From the NCBI GenBank assembly GCA_963740605.1, contig CAVUFC010000018.1, forward strand, positions 992,001 through 1,056,000: a stretch of 64,000 nucleotides of DNA. The letters are read 5' to 3'. A program made the translations under genes and the position numbers. Position 1 is the stretch's first letter. Each line of letters starts with the position of its first letter. The notes beneath the pieces were generated by a model. The model ran no database searches. It was not told the DNA's origin and worked only from the letters and a program-made list of their open reading frames with translations. Shown in pieces: positions 24,588 through 33,265 of this stretch. The stretch is from DASSUW01 sp963740605 (GTDB taxonomy: Bacteria > Actinomycetota > Thermoleophilia > Solirubrobacterales > Solirubrobacteraceae).

Positions 24588-24593
24588 TAGTTT
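24588..24593 (+). promoter_or_regulatory. Candidate -10 box (TAGTTT) for leaderless ABC operon
   Basis: TAGTTT is followed by 7 bases and the ATG at 24601. The same bases form the loop of a perfect 7-bp inverted repeat (GCGGACG at 24581, CGTCCGC ending at 24600), a possible operator. Confidence 0.5.
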
Positions 24594-24600
24594 CGTCCGC

Positions 24601-25530
24601 ATGACCGACCTGGCCATCCACACCACCGCGCTCGGGAAGCGCTTCGGTGAACGCGTCGCGCTCGAGCACATCGATCTCGAGGTCCCACGTGGCTGCGCGT
24701 TCGGCTTCCTCGGGCCCAATGGCGCCGGCAAGACGACGCTGATCCGGCTGCTTCTCGGCCTCGCCCGCCCGACCACCGGGACGATCCGGCTGCTCGGGCA
24801 GCAGGACCGCGCGAAGGCGCTCGCCCGCGTCGGCGCGATCATCGAGGAGCCGCGCTTCCACCGCCATCTCACGGGCCGCGAGAACCTGCACGTGCACGCC
24901 GCGGCGCGCGAGAAGAGCGCCCACGGGCGCGTGGACGCCGCCCTCGAGCGCGTCGGCCTCGGCCGCCGGGCCGACGACAAGGTCGGGAGCTACTCGCTCG
25001 GCATGCGCCAGCGCCTCGGCGTCGCGCGCTGCCTGCTGTGCGACCCCGAGCTGCTGATCCTCGATGAGCCCGTGAACGGGCTCGACCCCGCCGGCATCCT
25101 CGAGTTCCGCAACCTGATCCGCAGCCTCGTCGCCGAGGGCCGCACCGTGCTGCTCTCGTCGCACCTGCTCGACGAGGTCGAGAAGACGTGCGACGTCGCG
25201 GCGATCGTCGACAACGGCCACGTCGTGGCCCAGGGCACGATCGCCGATCTGGTCGGCGGCCAGGCGCGGGAGATCGACATCGTCGCGGCGCCGAACGTGC
25301 GCGCGGCAGGGCTGCTCGCCGCTGTCCCGACCGTCGCCCGCGCGGCGCAGCACAACGGCAGCATCCGCCTGACCCTGTCGCCGGAGGCCCCGGTGGACCG
25401 CGAGATCGTCACCGAGATGCTCGGTCGCCTGTTGGGCGACGGCATCGAGGTCGAGCGCGTCACGCCGGTCGCGTCGACCCTCGAGGACCTGTTCCTGGAC
25501 ATGACCACCCGACTGGAGGACCGGGCATGA
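24601..25530 (+). CDS. ABC transporter ATP-binding protein
   Basis: The 309-residue protein has Walker A GPNGAGKTT, the ABC signature YSLGMRQRLG, Walker B LLILDEPVNGLD and the switch His in LLSSHLLDEVEKT, plus a C-terminal extension of about 85 residues typical of DrrA/CcmA-like exporters. It ends overlapping the permease start (ATGA). A two-component system follows, as in many antibiotic or peptide export loci (inference). Confidence 0.93.
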   Translation: MTDLAIHTTALGKRFGERVALEHIDLEVPRGCAFGFLGPNGAGKTTLIRLLLGLARPTTGTIRLLGQQDRAKALARVGAIIEEPRFHRHLTGRENLHVHAAAREKSAHGRVDAALERVGLGRRADDKVGSYSLGMRQRLGVARCLLCDPELLILDEPVNGLDPAGILEFRNLIRSLVAEGRTVLLSSHLLDEVEKTCDVAAIVDNGHVVAQGTIADLVGGQAREIDIVAAPNVRAAGLLAAVPTVARAAQHNGSIRLTLSPEAPVDREIVTEMLGRLLGDGIEVERVTPVASTLEDLFLDMTTRLEDRA

Positions 25531-26252
25531 CCCGCCTGATCCGAGCCGAGATCCTCAAGCTGCAGCGCCGCACCGGCATGCTCGTGATGAGTGCTCTGCT
25601 GAGCGTCGGCGCCGTGGTCATCTACTACGGCGTCACGTTCGCGATGCACCCGGACCGCGCGGGCGGCGCCGGCCACTTCAACGACATCGTCGCCGTGCTC
25701 GCCCTGTCCGGCTCGGTCGTCGGCGTGATCGTCGGCGCGACCGCCGGCGCCGCCGACATCGAAGCCGGCGTGTTCCGCGACCTCGTCGCCACCGGCCGCT
25801 CGCGGCTCGCCCTGTTCTTCGCCCGCGTGCCCGGCGCCTGGGCGATCGTGCTCCCGGCGCTGGTCACGGCGGCCGGCCTCGCCGCCGTGCTGGCGAGCGT
25901 GCTCGCCGGCGGCCCGAACCCGACAGGAGCGGACATCGCCGAGGGCCTCGCACAGGTCGTCGCGGCCGGCGCGCTCGCTGCCGCCGTCTGCGTCGGCCTC
26001 GCGGCGCTCACCGGCTCGCGCGGCACCGTCATCGGGCTTGCGCTGGCCTTCCAGCTCGGCGTCTCCCCGATGCTCGGCCAGTGGGAGGCGATCGGCGACG
26101 GCCGGTTCGCGATCCCGCAGGTCGCGCTGGCGCGGCTCGGCGGCGCGGACGACATCGGGCTCGCTGCCGTCGCGGCGGTCGCGATCCTGATGGCGTGGGC
26201 GGCCGCCGCCCTGGCCGCGGGCGCCTGGCGAAGCGCGACGCAGGAGATCTGA
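25527..26252 (+). CDS. ABC transporter permease
   Basis: A 241-residue membrane protein with about six hydrophobic helices and the ABC-2-type start (TRLIRAEILKLQRRTGMLVM). It is the membrane partner of the ATPase just upstream, whose stop overlaps its start. The substrate is not identifiable; the neighbouring NarL-type kinase and regulator may control it. Confidence 0.87.
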   Translation: MTRLIRAEILKLQRRTGMLVMSALLSVGAVVIYYGVTFAMHPDRAGGAGHFNDIVAVLALSGSVVGVIVGATAGAADIEAGVFRDLVATGRSRLALFFARVPGAWAIVLPALVTAAGLAAVLASVLAGGPNPTGADIAEGLAQVVAAGALAAAVCVGLAALTGSRGTVIGLALAFQLGVSPMLGQWEAIGDGRFAIPQVALARLGGADDIGLAAVAAVAILMAWAAAALAAGAWRSATQEI

Positions 26253-26311
26253 TGACCGATTTCACGGCCCACGCACCCGCCTGGGCCACGCGGGCCGCAA
26301 AATCGATCATC

Positions 26312-26317
26312 TAGGGT
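26312..26317 (+). promoter_or_regulatory. Candidate -10 box (TAGGGT) for leaderless kinase gene
   Basis: TAGGGT is followed by 7 bases and the ATG at 26325. No ribosome site precedes the ATG, which fits leaderless translation and makes the two-component pair separable from the ABC genes. Confidence 0.5.
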
Positions 26318-26324
26318 CCACACC

Positions 26325-27221
26325 ATGCGGGCACGCGGCGCGCTGGTGGCCATCCTGTTCGCCGGCGTCGCGCTGCCCTTCAACACGCCGTTCGCGCTGC
26401 TGGCGCTGATCCCGATCTACCTCGCACGGTCCCGAACGATGACCATCGCCGGGACCGTCGGCGTTGGTGTGGCGATGGCCGTGCACGACCTCATCTGGGC
26501 CACCGACGAGCCGTTCGGGGCGTACGCGGCGTCGCTTGCGCTCTGCGTCACGGCCGGGGCGCTCGGGATGTACTCCGGCGTGCGGCGAGCAGCGGCCGCC
26601 CGGGAACGCGAGCTGCTCGCCGAGGCCGCGGCGGCCGAGGAGCGCCTGCGGATCGCCCGCGAGCTGCACGACGCCGTCGGACATGACGTGTCGCTGATGG
26701 TCGTGCAGGCCCAGGCGCTCGGCGCGACCGACGAGCGCATCCGCGAGCACACGGACGCGATCGCCGACCTCGGCCGCCGCACGATGGCCGACCTGCATCG
26801 CACGCTGCGCGTGCTGCGCGGCGACGCGGACGCCGTACGAACACCGGGCGCGGGCCTGGCCGACCTCGACGAGCTCGTCGACGTCGCCCGCGCCTCCGGG
26901 CTGCCCATCAACGTCGTCATCGACGGCGCGCCGCGAGAGCTGGCGCCGCTGGTCGACCAGTCGGCGTACCGGATCGTGCAGGAGGCCGTCACCAACGTCG
27001 TCAAGCACGCCGACCGCGCACCGACGACGATCACGCTCGGCTACGGCGACCGCGCGCTCGAGCTCACCATCGCCGACGAAGGCGAGGTCAGCATCAGCAA
27101 CGACCGCGGCCACGGCCTCGTGGGGATGCGCGAGCGCGCCGAGCTGTTCGGCGGCACGCTCGAGGCCGGCCCCCGCGCCGGGCAGGGCTTCGAAGTGAAA
27201 GCCGTTCTGCCGTACCGATGA
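26325..27221 (+). CDS. NarL-type sensor histidine kinase (HisKA_3)
   Basis: The 298-residue protein has an N-terminal membrane part of about four short helices (residues 5-85), then the HisKA_3 motif ERLRIARELHDAVGHDVSLM with the phospho-accepting His, and a degenerate ATPase domain ending in GHGLVGMRERAELFGG. There is no separate sensor domain, as in the small intramembrane-type kinases that often control ABC exporters. It overlaps its response regulator by 4 bases. Confidence 0.9.
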   Translation: MRARGALVAILFAGVALPFNTPFALLALIPIYLARSRTMTIAGTVGVGVAMAVHDLIWATDEPFGAYAASLALCVTAGALGMYSGVRRAAAARERELLAEAAAAEERLRIARELHDAVGHDVSLMVVQAQALGATDERIREHTDAIADLGRRTMADLHRTLRVLRGDADAVRTPGAGLADLDELVDVARASGLPINVVIDGAPRELAPLVDQSAYRIVQEAVTNVVKHADRAPTTITLGYGDRALELTIADEGEVSISNDRGHGLVGMRERAELFGGTLEAGPRAGQGFEVKAVLPYR

Positions 27222-27868
27222 GCCGGCTGCGCGTGGTGATCGCCGACGACCAGCCACTGATGCGCGCCGGCTTCAAGACCGTGCTCGAGGCGACCGGGAA
27301 CATCGAGGTCGTGGCCGAGGCGGGCGACGGCGAGGAGGCGATCCGCGCCGCCGAGACCCATGCGCCCGACGTCATCCTCATGGACATCCGCATGCCCCGC
27401 GTCGACGGGATCGAGGCGACCCGGCGGCTGCCGCGGCACCGCGTCCTCATCCTCACGACGTTCGGGCTCGACGAGTACATCGTCGAGGCGCTGCGCGCCG
27501 GGGCGAGCGGCTTCCTGCTCAAGGACGCCCGGCCGCAGGAGCTGGTGGCGGCGGTGCGAGCGGTGGCGGCGGGGGACGCCGTGCTGTCCGCCCCGGTCAC
27601 GCGAAGGCTGCTCGACCAGATCGCCCACCGCCTGCCGGCGTCGGTCAAGAGCGAGGACAGCGCGCTCACCGAGCTCACCGAGCGCGAGCTGGATGTCCTG
27701 CGGCTGATGGCGGGCGGGATGTCGAACGCCGAGATCGCGGCCGCGCTCGTGGTGAGCGAGGCGACCGTCAAGAGCCACGTCTCCAACCTGCTCGGCAAGC
27801 TCGGCCTGCGCGACCGTGTACAGGCCGTCATCCTCGCCTATGAGACAGGGCTCGTCGGTCCACGCTAG
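27218..27868 (+). CDS. NarL/LuxR-family response regulator
   Basis: A 216-residue regulator: receiver domain (IADDQPLMRAGF, phospho-acceptor Asp56, Lys in FLLKDARP) and a C-terminal LuxR-type HTH (LTERELDVLRLMAGGMSNAE, ATVKSHVSNLLGKL). It is the cognate partner of the kinase immediately upstream and probably regulates the ABC genes before it (inferred from position). Confidence 0.93.
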   Translation: MSRLRVVIADDQPLMRAGFKTVLEATGNIEVVAEAGDGEEAIRAAETHAPDVILMDIRMPRVDGIEATRRLPRHRVLILTTFGLDEYIVEALRAGASGFLLKDARPQELVAAVRAVAAGDAVLSAPVTRRLLDQIAHRLPASVKSEDSALTELTERELDVLRLMAGGMSNAEIAAALVVSEATVKSHVSNLLGKLGLRDRVQAVILAYETGLVGPR

Positions 27869-27880
27869 GTTCTCGCGGCG

Positions 27881-28804
27881 ATGATCGATACCGGCGCCTC
27901 AGCGAGCGGCGTGGCCACCCTGGCCGGCGACCGCGTCCTCGACGCGTATTACCCCGAGCCGCGGCTCGGCGCCTGGGGCGAGCCGGGCACGAAAACCACC
28001 GGGCAGCGCGACTCCGACGAGATCCGGAAGGTCGAGACCGTGCCGATCGTGACGTCGATCGGCTCGCTCGCCGACCCGCCGGTCGACGCCTACGACGCCT
28101 ATCTGCGGCTGCACCTGCTCTCGCACCGGCTGATCCGCCCGCACGACGCCAACCTCGACGGCCTCTTCGGGGTGCTCAACAACGTCGCCTGGACCAGCCA
28201 CGGCCCCGTCGACCCGCTGGCGGTGCCGGCCGTCCAGCGGCGCGTGCGGTCCGCCGGCGAGCCGTTCCAGGTCTTCAGCGTCGACAAGTTCCCGCGCATG
28301 ACCGACTACGTCGTGCCGCCCGGCGTGCGGATCGCCGACGCCGACCGTGTGCGCCTCGGCGCGCACCTGGCGAGCGGCACGACGGTGATGCACGAGGGGT
28401 TCGTCAACTTCAACGCGGGCACCCTCGGGACCTCGATGGTCGAGGGCCGGATCAGCGCCGGCGTGGTCGTCGGCGACGGGTCGGACATCGGTGGCAGCGC
28501 GTCGATCCTGGGCACGCTGTCGGGCGGCGGGACGACGGTGATCTCGATCGGGGAACGCTGCCTGCTGGGCGCCAATTCCGGCATCGGGATCTCGCTCGGT
28601 GACGACTGCGTGGTCGAGGCCGGGCTGTACCTGACGGCGGGGATCCTGGTGAAGCTGCCCGACGGCGAGGTCGTCAAGGCGCGCGATCTCAGCGGGGCGA
28701 ACGGGCTACTGTTCCGCCGCAACTCGCAGACGGGAACCGTCGAGGCGCTCCCGCGCACCGGCACGTGGGGCGGGCTGAACGCCGCTCTACACGCCAACCA
28801 GTAG
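27881..28804 (+). CDS. dapD: 2,3,4,5-tetrahydropyridine-2,6-dicarboxylate N-succinyltransferase
   Basis: The 307-residue protein matches the actinobacterial DapD type, with a left-handed beta-helix (HEGFVNFNAGTLGTSMVEGR, GVVVGDGSDIGGSASILG) and the C-terminal LTAGILVKLPDGEVVKARDL. It succinylates tetrahydrodipicolinate in the succinylase branch of diaminopimelate/lysine synthesis. A TAGGTT box lies 9 bases before the ATG. Its 3' end overlaps convergent dapC by 18 bases. Confidence 0.94.
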   Translation: MIDTGASASGVATLAGDRVLDAYYPEPRLGAWGEPGTKTTGQRDSDEIRKVETVPIVTSIGSLADPPVDAYDAYLRLHLLSHRLIRPHDANLDGLFGVLNNVAWTSHGPVDPLAVPAVQRRVRSAGEPFQVFSVDKFPRMTDYVVPPGVRIADADRVRLGAHLASGTTVMHEGFVNFNAGTLGTSMVEGRISAGVVVGDGSDIGGSASILGTLSGGGTTVISIGERCLLGANSGIGISLGDDCVVEAGLYLTAGILVKLPDGEVVKARDLSGANGLLFRRNSQTGTVEALPRTGTWGGLNAALHANQ

Positions 28805-29902
28805 CTCCGCGGCGCGCTCGCACTGCCCCAGAGTGGGGACGAGCGCCATCCGCAGATACCCGGTGCCCGCCGGGCCGAAGTAGTCGCCGGGGGTGAGGAC
28901 GATGCCCTGCTGCAGCAGCTCGTCCTGCAGGCCGGGCGCGGCGCCTTCGAGCCACAGAAAGAACGTGGCGTCGCCGCCCGCGTGGCGCAGGCCGCGTGCG
29001 GCCAGGGCGGGCGCTAACACGTCCCGCTTCGCGCGGTACAGGCCGCGCACCGCGTCAACGTGCGCCTCGTCGCCCCAGGCCGCCGCGGCGGCGCGCTGGA
29101 CGAACTCCGGCGGCGCGACACCCACGTTCGGCCGGTAGCGCTTGAGCGCGGCGATCAGGTCCGGGTCGCCGGCGACGAAGCCGGTGCGGTAGCCGGGCAT
29201 CGACGAGCGCTTGGAGAGCGTGTTGAAGACCGCGACGTTCGTACGGTCGGCGACCTGCAGCGCGGAGCCCGGGGGCTCGCCGAAGTAGATCTCCGAGTAC
29301 GCCTCGTCCGACGCGAGCACGAAGTCGTGCTCCCGGGCCAGCGCGGCGGCGCGCTCGTACATCTCGGGCGGGGCGGTGGCCGCGGTCGGGTTGTTGGGGT
29401 AGTTCATCCACAGGATCGCCGTGCGGGCGAGCACGTCCTCCGGGATGGCGTCGAGGTCGGGGAGGAAGTCGGGCGCCTCGAGCGGGAGCTCGACCACCTG
29501 CTTGCCGGCGAACAGCGCGCCGCGCTCGTACACGGGGTAGGCGGGCTGCGGGACGAGGATCACGTCGCCGTCGAGCACCTGCGCGAGCAGGAACACGGCC
29601 TCCTTGGAGCCGAACGTGGGGATCACCTCGCGGTCGCCGTCCAGCGCCACGCCGAAGCGGCGGCCGGCCCACGCGGCGATCGCGTCGCGGAGCTCGGGCA
29701 ACCCGTCGGTGCTCGGGTAGGTCGACAGCGGGTCCAGTGCCGCGACGAGCGCCTCGCGGATGAACCCCGGCGTCTCCTCGCGCGGCTCCCCGATCCCGAA
29801 GTGGATGACCTCGACCCCGCTCGCCGAGACGCGCTGCACCGCCTCGGCCAGCCGCACGAAGGGATACGTGCGCATTCCGGTCAGGACGGGAGAGAGCTTC
29901 AC
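28787..29902 (-). CDS. dapC: Succinyldiaminopimelate transaminase
   Basis: The GTG at 29902 overlaps the dapE stop (GTGA) and gives 371 residues of a class I/II PLP aminotransferase: IHFGIGEPREETP, STDGLPELRDAIAAW, WMNYPNNPTAATA, DEAYSEIYFGE, the PLP lysine in NTLSKRSSMPGYRTGF and a C-terminal Arg motif (LRMALVPT). Position between dapE and dapD supports the succinyldiaminopimelate role. ATG 29875 is an alternative start. Confidence 0.91.
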   Translation of the reverse strand: MKLSPVLTGMRTYPFVRLAEAVQRVSASGVEVIHFGIGEPREETPGFIREALVAALDPLSTYPSTDGLPELRDAIAAWAGRRFGVALDGDREVIPTFGSKEAVFLLAQVLDGDVILVPQPAYPVYERGALFAGKQVVELPLEAPDFLPDLDAIPEDVLARTAILWMNYPNNPTAATAPPEMYERAAALAREHDFVLASDEAYSEIYFGEPPGSALQVADRTNVAVFNTLSKRSSMPGYRTGFVAGDPDLIAALKRYRPNVGVAPPEFVQRAAAAAWGDEAHVDAVRGLYRAKRDVLAPALAARGLRHAGGDATFFLWLEGAAPGLQDELLQQGIVLTPGDYFGPAGTGYLRMALVPTLGQCERAAELLVGV

Positions 29903-30900
29903 CTGGCGAACGCCTCGAGCACTTCGTAGGAGCGTACGAGCGCGGCGATCTCGATCGACTCGTCGCGCCGGTGCGCCTGCGCGGGCTCGCCGGGCCCGAA
30001 GTTGACGGCGTCGATGCCGGCCAGTCCGAACTCCGCGACGGGCGTCCACGCCTGCTTGGGCGCGACCGTCAGGTCGCCCGTGGCGATCAGCGCCTGCGCG
30101 CGCGGGTTCTGCGTCGCCACCGCACCGGACGGCGCCAGCGAGTCGATCACCAGCTCACCGCCCGGGCACAGCTCGCGCAGCCGGGCGCGCGCCGCGTCGG
30201 GCGTGCGGCCCGGAGCGAAGCGGTAGTTGACGCCGCAGACGGCACGGTCCGGCACCACGTTGGAAGCGATCCCGCCCTCGATCTCGGTCACCGATGCGAC
30301 CTCGTAGAACGTGAGGCCGTCGAACACGTGCTCCACCGGCTGGTGCTCCGCGAGCGAGGCGATGCCACGCGCCGCGGCGTGGATCGCGTTCTCGCCGTCC
30401 CAGGGTCGCGCGGAGTGCGCCGAGCGCCCGGTGAACGTCCAGGTCGCGTTGATGTTGCCGACGCAGCCGGCGTGCAGGTCGTTCGACGTCGGCTCCATCA
30501 TCACGACGAGCTCGTAGTCGAGCCGCTCGCGCTCGAGCAGCGGCGTCAGCGCGCTGAACTTGCCGGGGAGCTCTTCGCGGCCGAAGAACAGGCAGTCGAA
30601 CGGCGCTCCGGCCAGGGCGAGCTCGACCATCACCGCCAGCGCGCCCTTCATGTCGCTGGCGCCCGCGCCGTGCACGCGCTCGTCGTCGCGCCGGCCCGGC
30701 ACGTTGGCCTGGATCGGCACCGTGTCGAGGTGCCCGGCCAGCAGCACGGGCGCGCGGCTACGGGCGAGCAGACAGGTGTCGCCGAGGTCTTCCGCGTCGA
30801 GCAGGGAGCGGACGTGCTCCGCCAACTTCGCCTCGTCGCGCGACGGCGACGGGATGTCGATCAGCTCGAGCGTCCGGGCGGCCAGGCGGTCACCGAGCAC
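29899..30900 (-). CDS. dapE: Succinyl-diaminopimelate desuccinylase
   Basis: An M20 metallopeptidase-fold protein of 333 residues, with metal ligands in LLAGHLDTVP (His), GASDMKGALA (Asp), FFGREELPGKF (Glu pair) and the dimerisation domain from about residue 165. It releases succinate to yield LL-diaminopimelate. GTG 30900 is chosen because TAGGGT stands 7 bases upstream; GTG 30909 would add three residues. Translationally coupled to dapC. Confidence 0.92.
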   Translation of the reverse strand: MLGDRLAARTLELIDIPSPSRDEAKLAEHVRSLLDAEDLGDTCLLARSRAPVLLAGHLDTVPIQANVPGRRDDERVHGAGASDMKGALAVMVELALAGAPFDCLFFGREELPGKFSALTPLLERERLDYELVVMMEPTSNDLHAGCVGNINATWTFTGRSAHSARPWDGENAIHAAARGIASLAEHQPVEHVFDGLTFYEVASVTEIEGGIASNVVPDRAVCGVNYRFAPGRTPDAARARLRELCPGGELVIDSLAPSGAVATQNPRAQALIATGDLTVAPKQAWTPVAEFGLAGIDAVNFGPGEPAQAHRRDESIEIAALVRSYEVLEAFAR

Positions 30901-30907
30901 CCCCGGC

Positions 30908-30913
30908 ACCCTA
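30908..30913 (-). promoter_or_regulatory. Candidate -10 box (TAGGGT) for leaderless dapE
   Basis: On the minus strand TAGGGT is followed by 7 bases and GTG 30900. It overlaps the TACACT box (30912-30917, plus strand) that stands 9 bases before the hflX GTG at 30927. Confidence 0.45.
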
Positions 30914-30926
30914 CACTGGCTCAGGA

Positions 30927-32249
30927 GTGGAGAAGTCCCGAGACGGCCGCAAGACCCAAAGCCGATACGCGCCCCCGGAAAGCCCCGGACGGGCGAAGCA
31001 GCGTGCCTTCATGGTCGCCGCCGCGCCGCACGCCGACGACCTCGCCGAGCTGGGCGAGCTCCTGCGCACCGCCGGTGTGGCGACCGTCGGCGAGGTCGTC
31101 CAGATCCGCGACAAGCCGCACGCCAACCTGTATCTCGGTCCCGGCAAGGTCGACGAGCTCAAGGCGCAGCTGAAGGACGCGGACGCCAACCTCGTCGTCG
31201 CCGACGACGAGCTCACACCGCGCCAGCAGCGCAACCTCGAGGCCGAGCTCGACGTGCCGGTGCTCGACCGCACCGCGGTGATCCTCGACATCTTCGCCGG
31301 CCACGCCCACTCGGCCGAGGGCAAGCTCCAGGTCGAGCTCGCCCAGCTCGAATACAACATGGCCCGCATGCGCGGCCTGTGGACGCACCTCGAGCGTCTC
31401 GGCGCGGGCCGCGGCGTCGGCGGCATCGGTACGCGAGGCCCGGGCGAGTCCCAGATCGAGACCGACCGCCGGCTCGCGCGCGACCGCATCACCGCGCTGC
31501 GCCGCCGGCTCGACCACGTGCGCTCCAACCGCGCCGTCCAGCGCGCTGAGCGCGAGCGGGCGCATCTGCCGTCGGTCGCGCTGGCCGGCTACACCAACGC
31601 CGGCAAGTCGACGCTGCTGAACGCGCTCACGGGCTCCGAGGTCGGCGTCCGCGACCGGCTCTTCCACACGCTCGATCCGACGACGCGCACGCTGCGCCTG
31701 CAGGGGCGCACCTACCTGATGACCGACACCGTCGGCTTCATCCGCAAGCTGCCGCATCAGCTGGTCGACGCGTTCGCCGCGACGCTCGAGGAGACCAAGC
31801 GCGCCGACCTGCTGCTGCACGTCGTGGATGCCAGCGCGCCCGAGGAGGAGCTCCTCGCGATGACCCGGGCGGTCGAGGACGTGCTGGAGGAGATCGGCGT
31901 CGGCGACCAGCCCCGCATCCTCGTGCTCAACAAGGCCGATCAGCTCGACGACGAGCGTCGCCACGAGCTCGCGTTCCGCCACGGCGACGCCTCGCTCGTC
32001 AGCGCGATCACCGGCGAAGGGCTCGAGGAGCTGCAGGAGCGGATCGCCGACGAGTTCGAGCGCCAGATGCGCGATGTCGAGCTGCTCGTCCCGTTCTCCG
32101 AGGGCGGGACGCTGTCCGAGCTGCACGACGTGGCCGGCGATCTCGAGCGCACCGACACGCCCGACGGCGTGCTCGTCCAGGCCCGCCTCCCGGCGGTGAT
32201 CGCCGAGCGCTTCGACCGCTACGCCGTCAACGGCGACCGCCCCGCCTGA
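30927..32249 (+). CDS. hflX: Ribosome-associated GTPase HflX
   Basis: The 440-residue protein has the HflX N-terminal domain (NLYLGPGKVDELK, DRTAVILDIFAGHAHSAEGKLQVELAQL), the glycine-rich GRGVGGIGTRGPGESQIETDRR segment starting about residue 156, then the G domain with G1 GYTNAGKST, G3 DTVG and G4 NKAD. HflX splits stalled 70S or 100S ribosomes under stress. It is divergent from dapE with only 26 bases between starts. Confidence 0.94.
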   Translation: MEKSRDGRKTQSRYAPPESPGRAKQRAFMVAAAPHADDLAELGELLRTAGVATVGEVVQIRDKPHANLYLGPGKVDELKAQLKDADANLVVADDELTPRQQRNLEAELDVPVLDRTAVILDIFAGHAHSAEGKLQVELAQLEYNMARMRGLWTHLERLGAGRGVGGIGTRGPGESQIETDRRLARDRITALRRRLDHVRSNRAVQRAERERAHLPSVALAGYTNAGKSTLLNALTGSEVGVRDRLFHTLDPTTRTLRLQGRTYLMTDTVGFIRKLPHQLVDAFAATLEETKRADLLLHVVDASAPEEELLAMTRAVEDVLEEIGVGDQPRILVLNKADQLDDERRHELAFRHGDASLVSAITGEGLEELQERIADEFERQMRDVELLVPFSEGGTLSELHDVAGDLERTDTPDGVLVQARLPAVIAERFDRYAVNGDRPA

Positions 32250-32313
32250 AGTTTCATCTGCGCTTGAGGTGGCCTTCAGGGACCCTTGGGGAGCGCGCGT
32301 CACAGTCAGTGAC

Positions 32314-32409
32314 ATGGAACAGCTGCAAGACATCGCTGCGATCGTCCTTGCCTGCGGCGCGGCGGTCATCTTCGCGCTGATGGCTTGGGCCGGCCAGCAC
32401 CAGAGCTAG
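32314..32409 (+). CDS. Possible 31-residue single-pass membrane peptide
   Basis: An ATG-to-TAG frame encodes MEQLQDIAAIVLACGAAVI and then FALMAWAGQHQS: one hydrophobic helix of about 21 residues flanked by a short acidic N-terminus and a polar C-terminus. It lies in the 197-base gap between hflX and the acetyltransferase. There is no clear ribosome site. It resembles small membrane peptides in shape only; no function is assigned, and it may be spurious. Confidence 0.35.
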   Translation: MEQLQDIAAIVLACGAAVIFALMAWAGQHQS

Positions 32410-32446
32410 ACGCACCGCCGCCGCGCGGCGGGCGAGAATCTCGTTC

Positions 32447-32986
32447 ATGCCACCGCAGCGTCTCGCGGTCGGATCGGATGCCCCGGCGATCCGGGAGCTG
32501 ATGCGCGCATCGGTGCGCGACCTCTTCCCGGCCTTCTATGACGAGTGGCAGACCGCCAGCGCCGCCGTCCACATCGCCCAGCTCGACATGCGACTCATCG
32601 AGGACGGCACGTACTACGTGCACACGGTCGGCGACGACGTGGTCGCCTGCGGCGGCTGGAGCCGTCGGAGCAAGCTGTACAACGGGTCGGGCGCGGGCGA
32701 GGACGACGACCGTCTGCTCGATCCGGCGAGCGAGCCCGCGCGCGTGCGAGCCATGTTCGTGCGCGGTGATTGGACGCGGCGCGGGCTGGGGCGAGCGATC
32801 CTGGCCTCGTGCGAGGGCGCTGCCCGCGCTGAAGGCTTCAAAGAGCTCGTGCTCGGCGCCACGCTGGCCGGTGTCCCGCTGTACCGCGCGTTCGGATTCC
32901 GCGAGATCGAGCGAGGGCCGGTGACGATGCCCGACGGCGTGACCGTCGATGTGGTGACGATGAAACGGTCGATCGTCGCCCCATAG
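32447..32986 (+). CDS. GNAT-family N-acetyltransferase
   Basis: The 179-residue protein has the GNAT layout, with acetyl-CoA-binding motif A in RAMFVRGDWTRRGLGRAIL and motif B in VPLYRAFGFREIERG. An internal VACGGWSRR strand is typical of the fold. The substrate is unknown. It is a single gene on this strand. Confidence 0.88.
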   Translation: MPPQRLAVGSDAPAIRELMRASVRDLFPAFYDEWQTASAAVHIAQLDMRLIEDGTYYVHTVGDDVVACGGWSRRSKLYNGSGAGEDDDRLLDPASEPARVRAMFVRGDWTRRGLGRAILASCEGAARAEGFKELVLGATLAGVPLYRAFGFREIERGPVTMPDGVTVDVVTMKRSIVAP

Positions 32987-33052
32987 GGAATAGCGCGGCC
33001 TGACTGGCGTCTTCAAGCCAACGGAGAGAGCTTCTGACCAAGGAGGTCCGAC

Positions 33053-33265
33053 ATGTTGGCCAAGATCGCCCTGGCGATCGTGACGTTTGCCGTCGTCTTC
33101 GCCACGCTGGTGCTTGCTGCGGGCTCGATCCCGCCGCAGAAGTCACTCGAGGCGCGCACTGCGACCGAGAAGCCGCTCGTGGCGCGCGGTCAGGTGATCG
33201 AGCGCGTCGCCGAAGAGCGGCGGGCGACTTCGGCACGCACCAACGGCGCGACCTCGCTGCCATAG
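33053..33265 (+). CDS. Small membrane-anchored protein with a strong ribosome site
   Basis: The 70-residue frame starts 5 bases after a perfect AAGGAGGT (33040-33047), the strongest ribosome site seen in the window. The product has one N-terminal hydrophobic helix (about residues 3-24) and a charged tail with many Arg/Glu. Its last 76 bases are antisense to the 3' end of the oxidoreductase gene. No family recognised. Confidence 0.55.
   Translation: MLAKIALAIVTFAVVFATLVLAAGSIPPQKSLEARTATEKPLVARGQVIERVAEERRATSARTNGATSLP

Noticed and set aside
26252..26314. A 20-codon frame between the ABC permease and the kinase, starting in the permease stop
   Set aside because: Too short, no ribosome site, and its stop is explained by the TAGGGT -10 box of the next gene.
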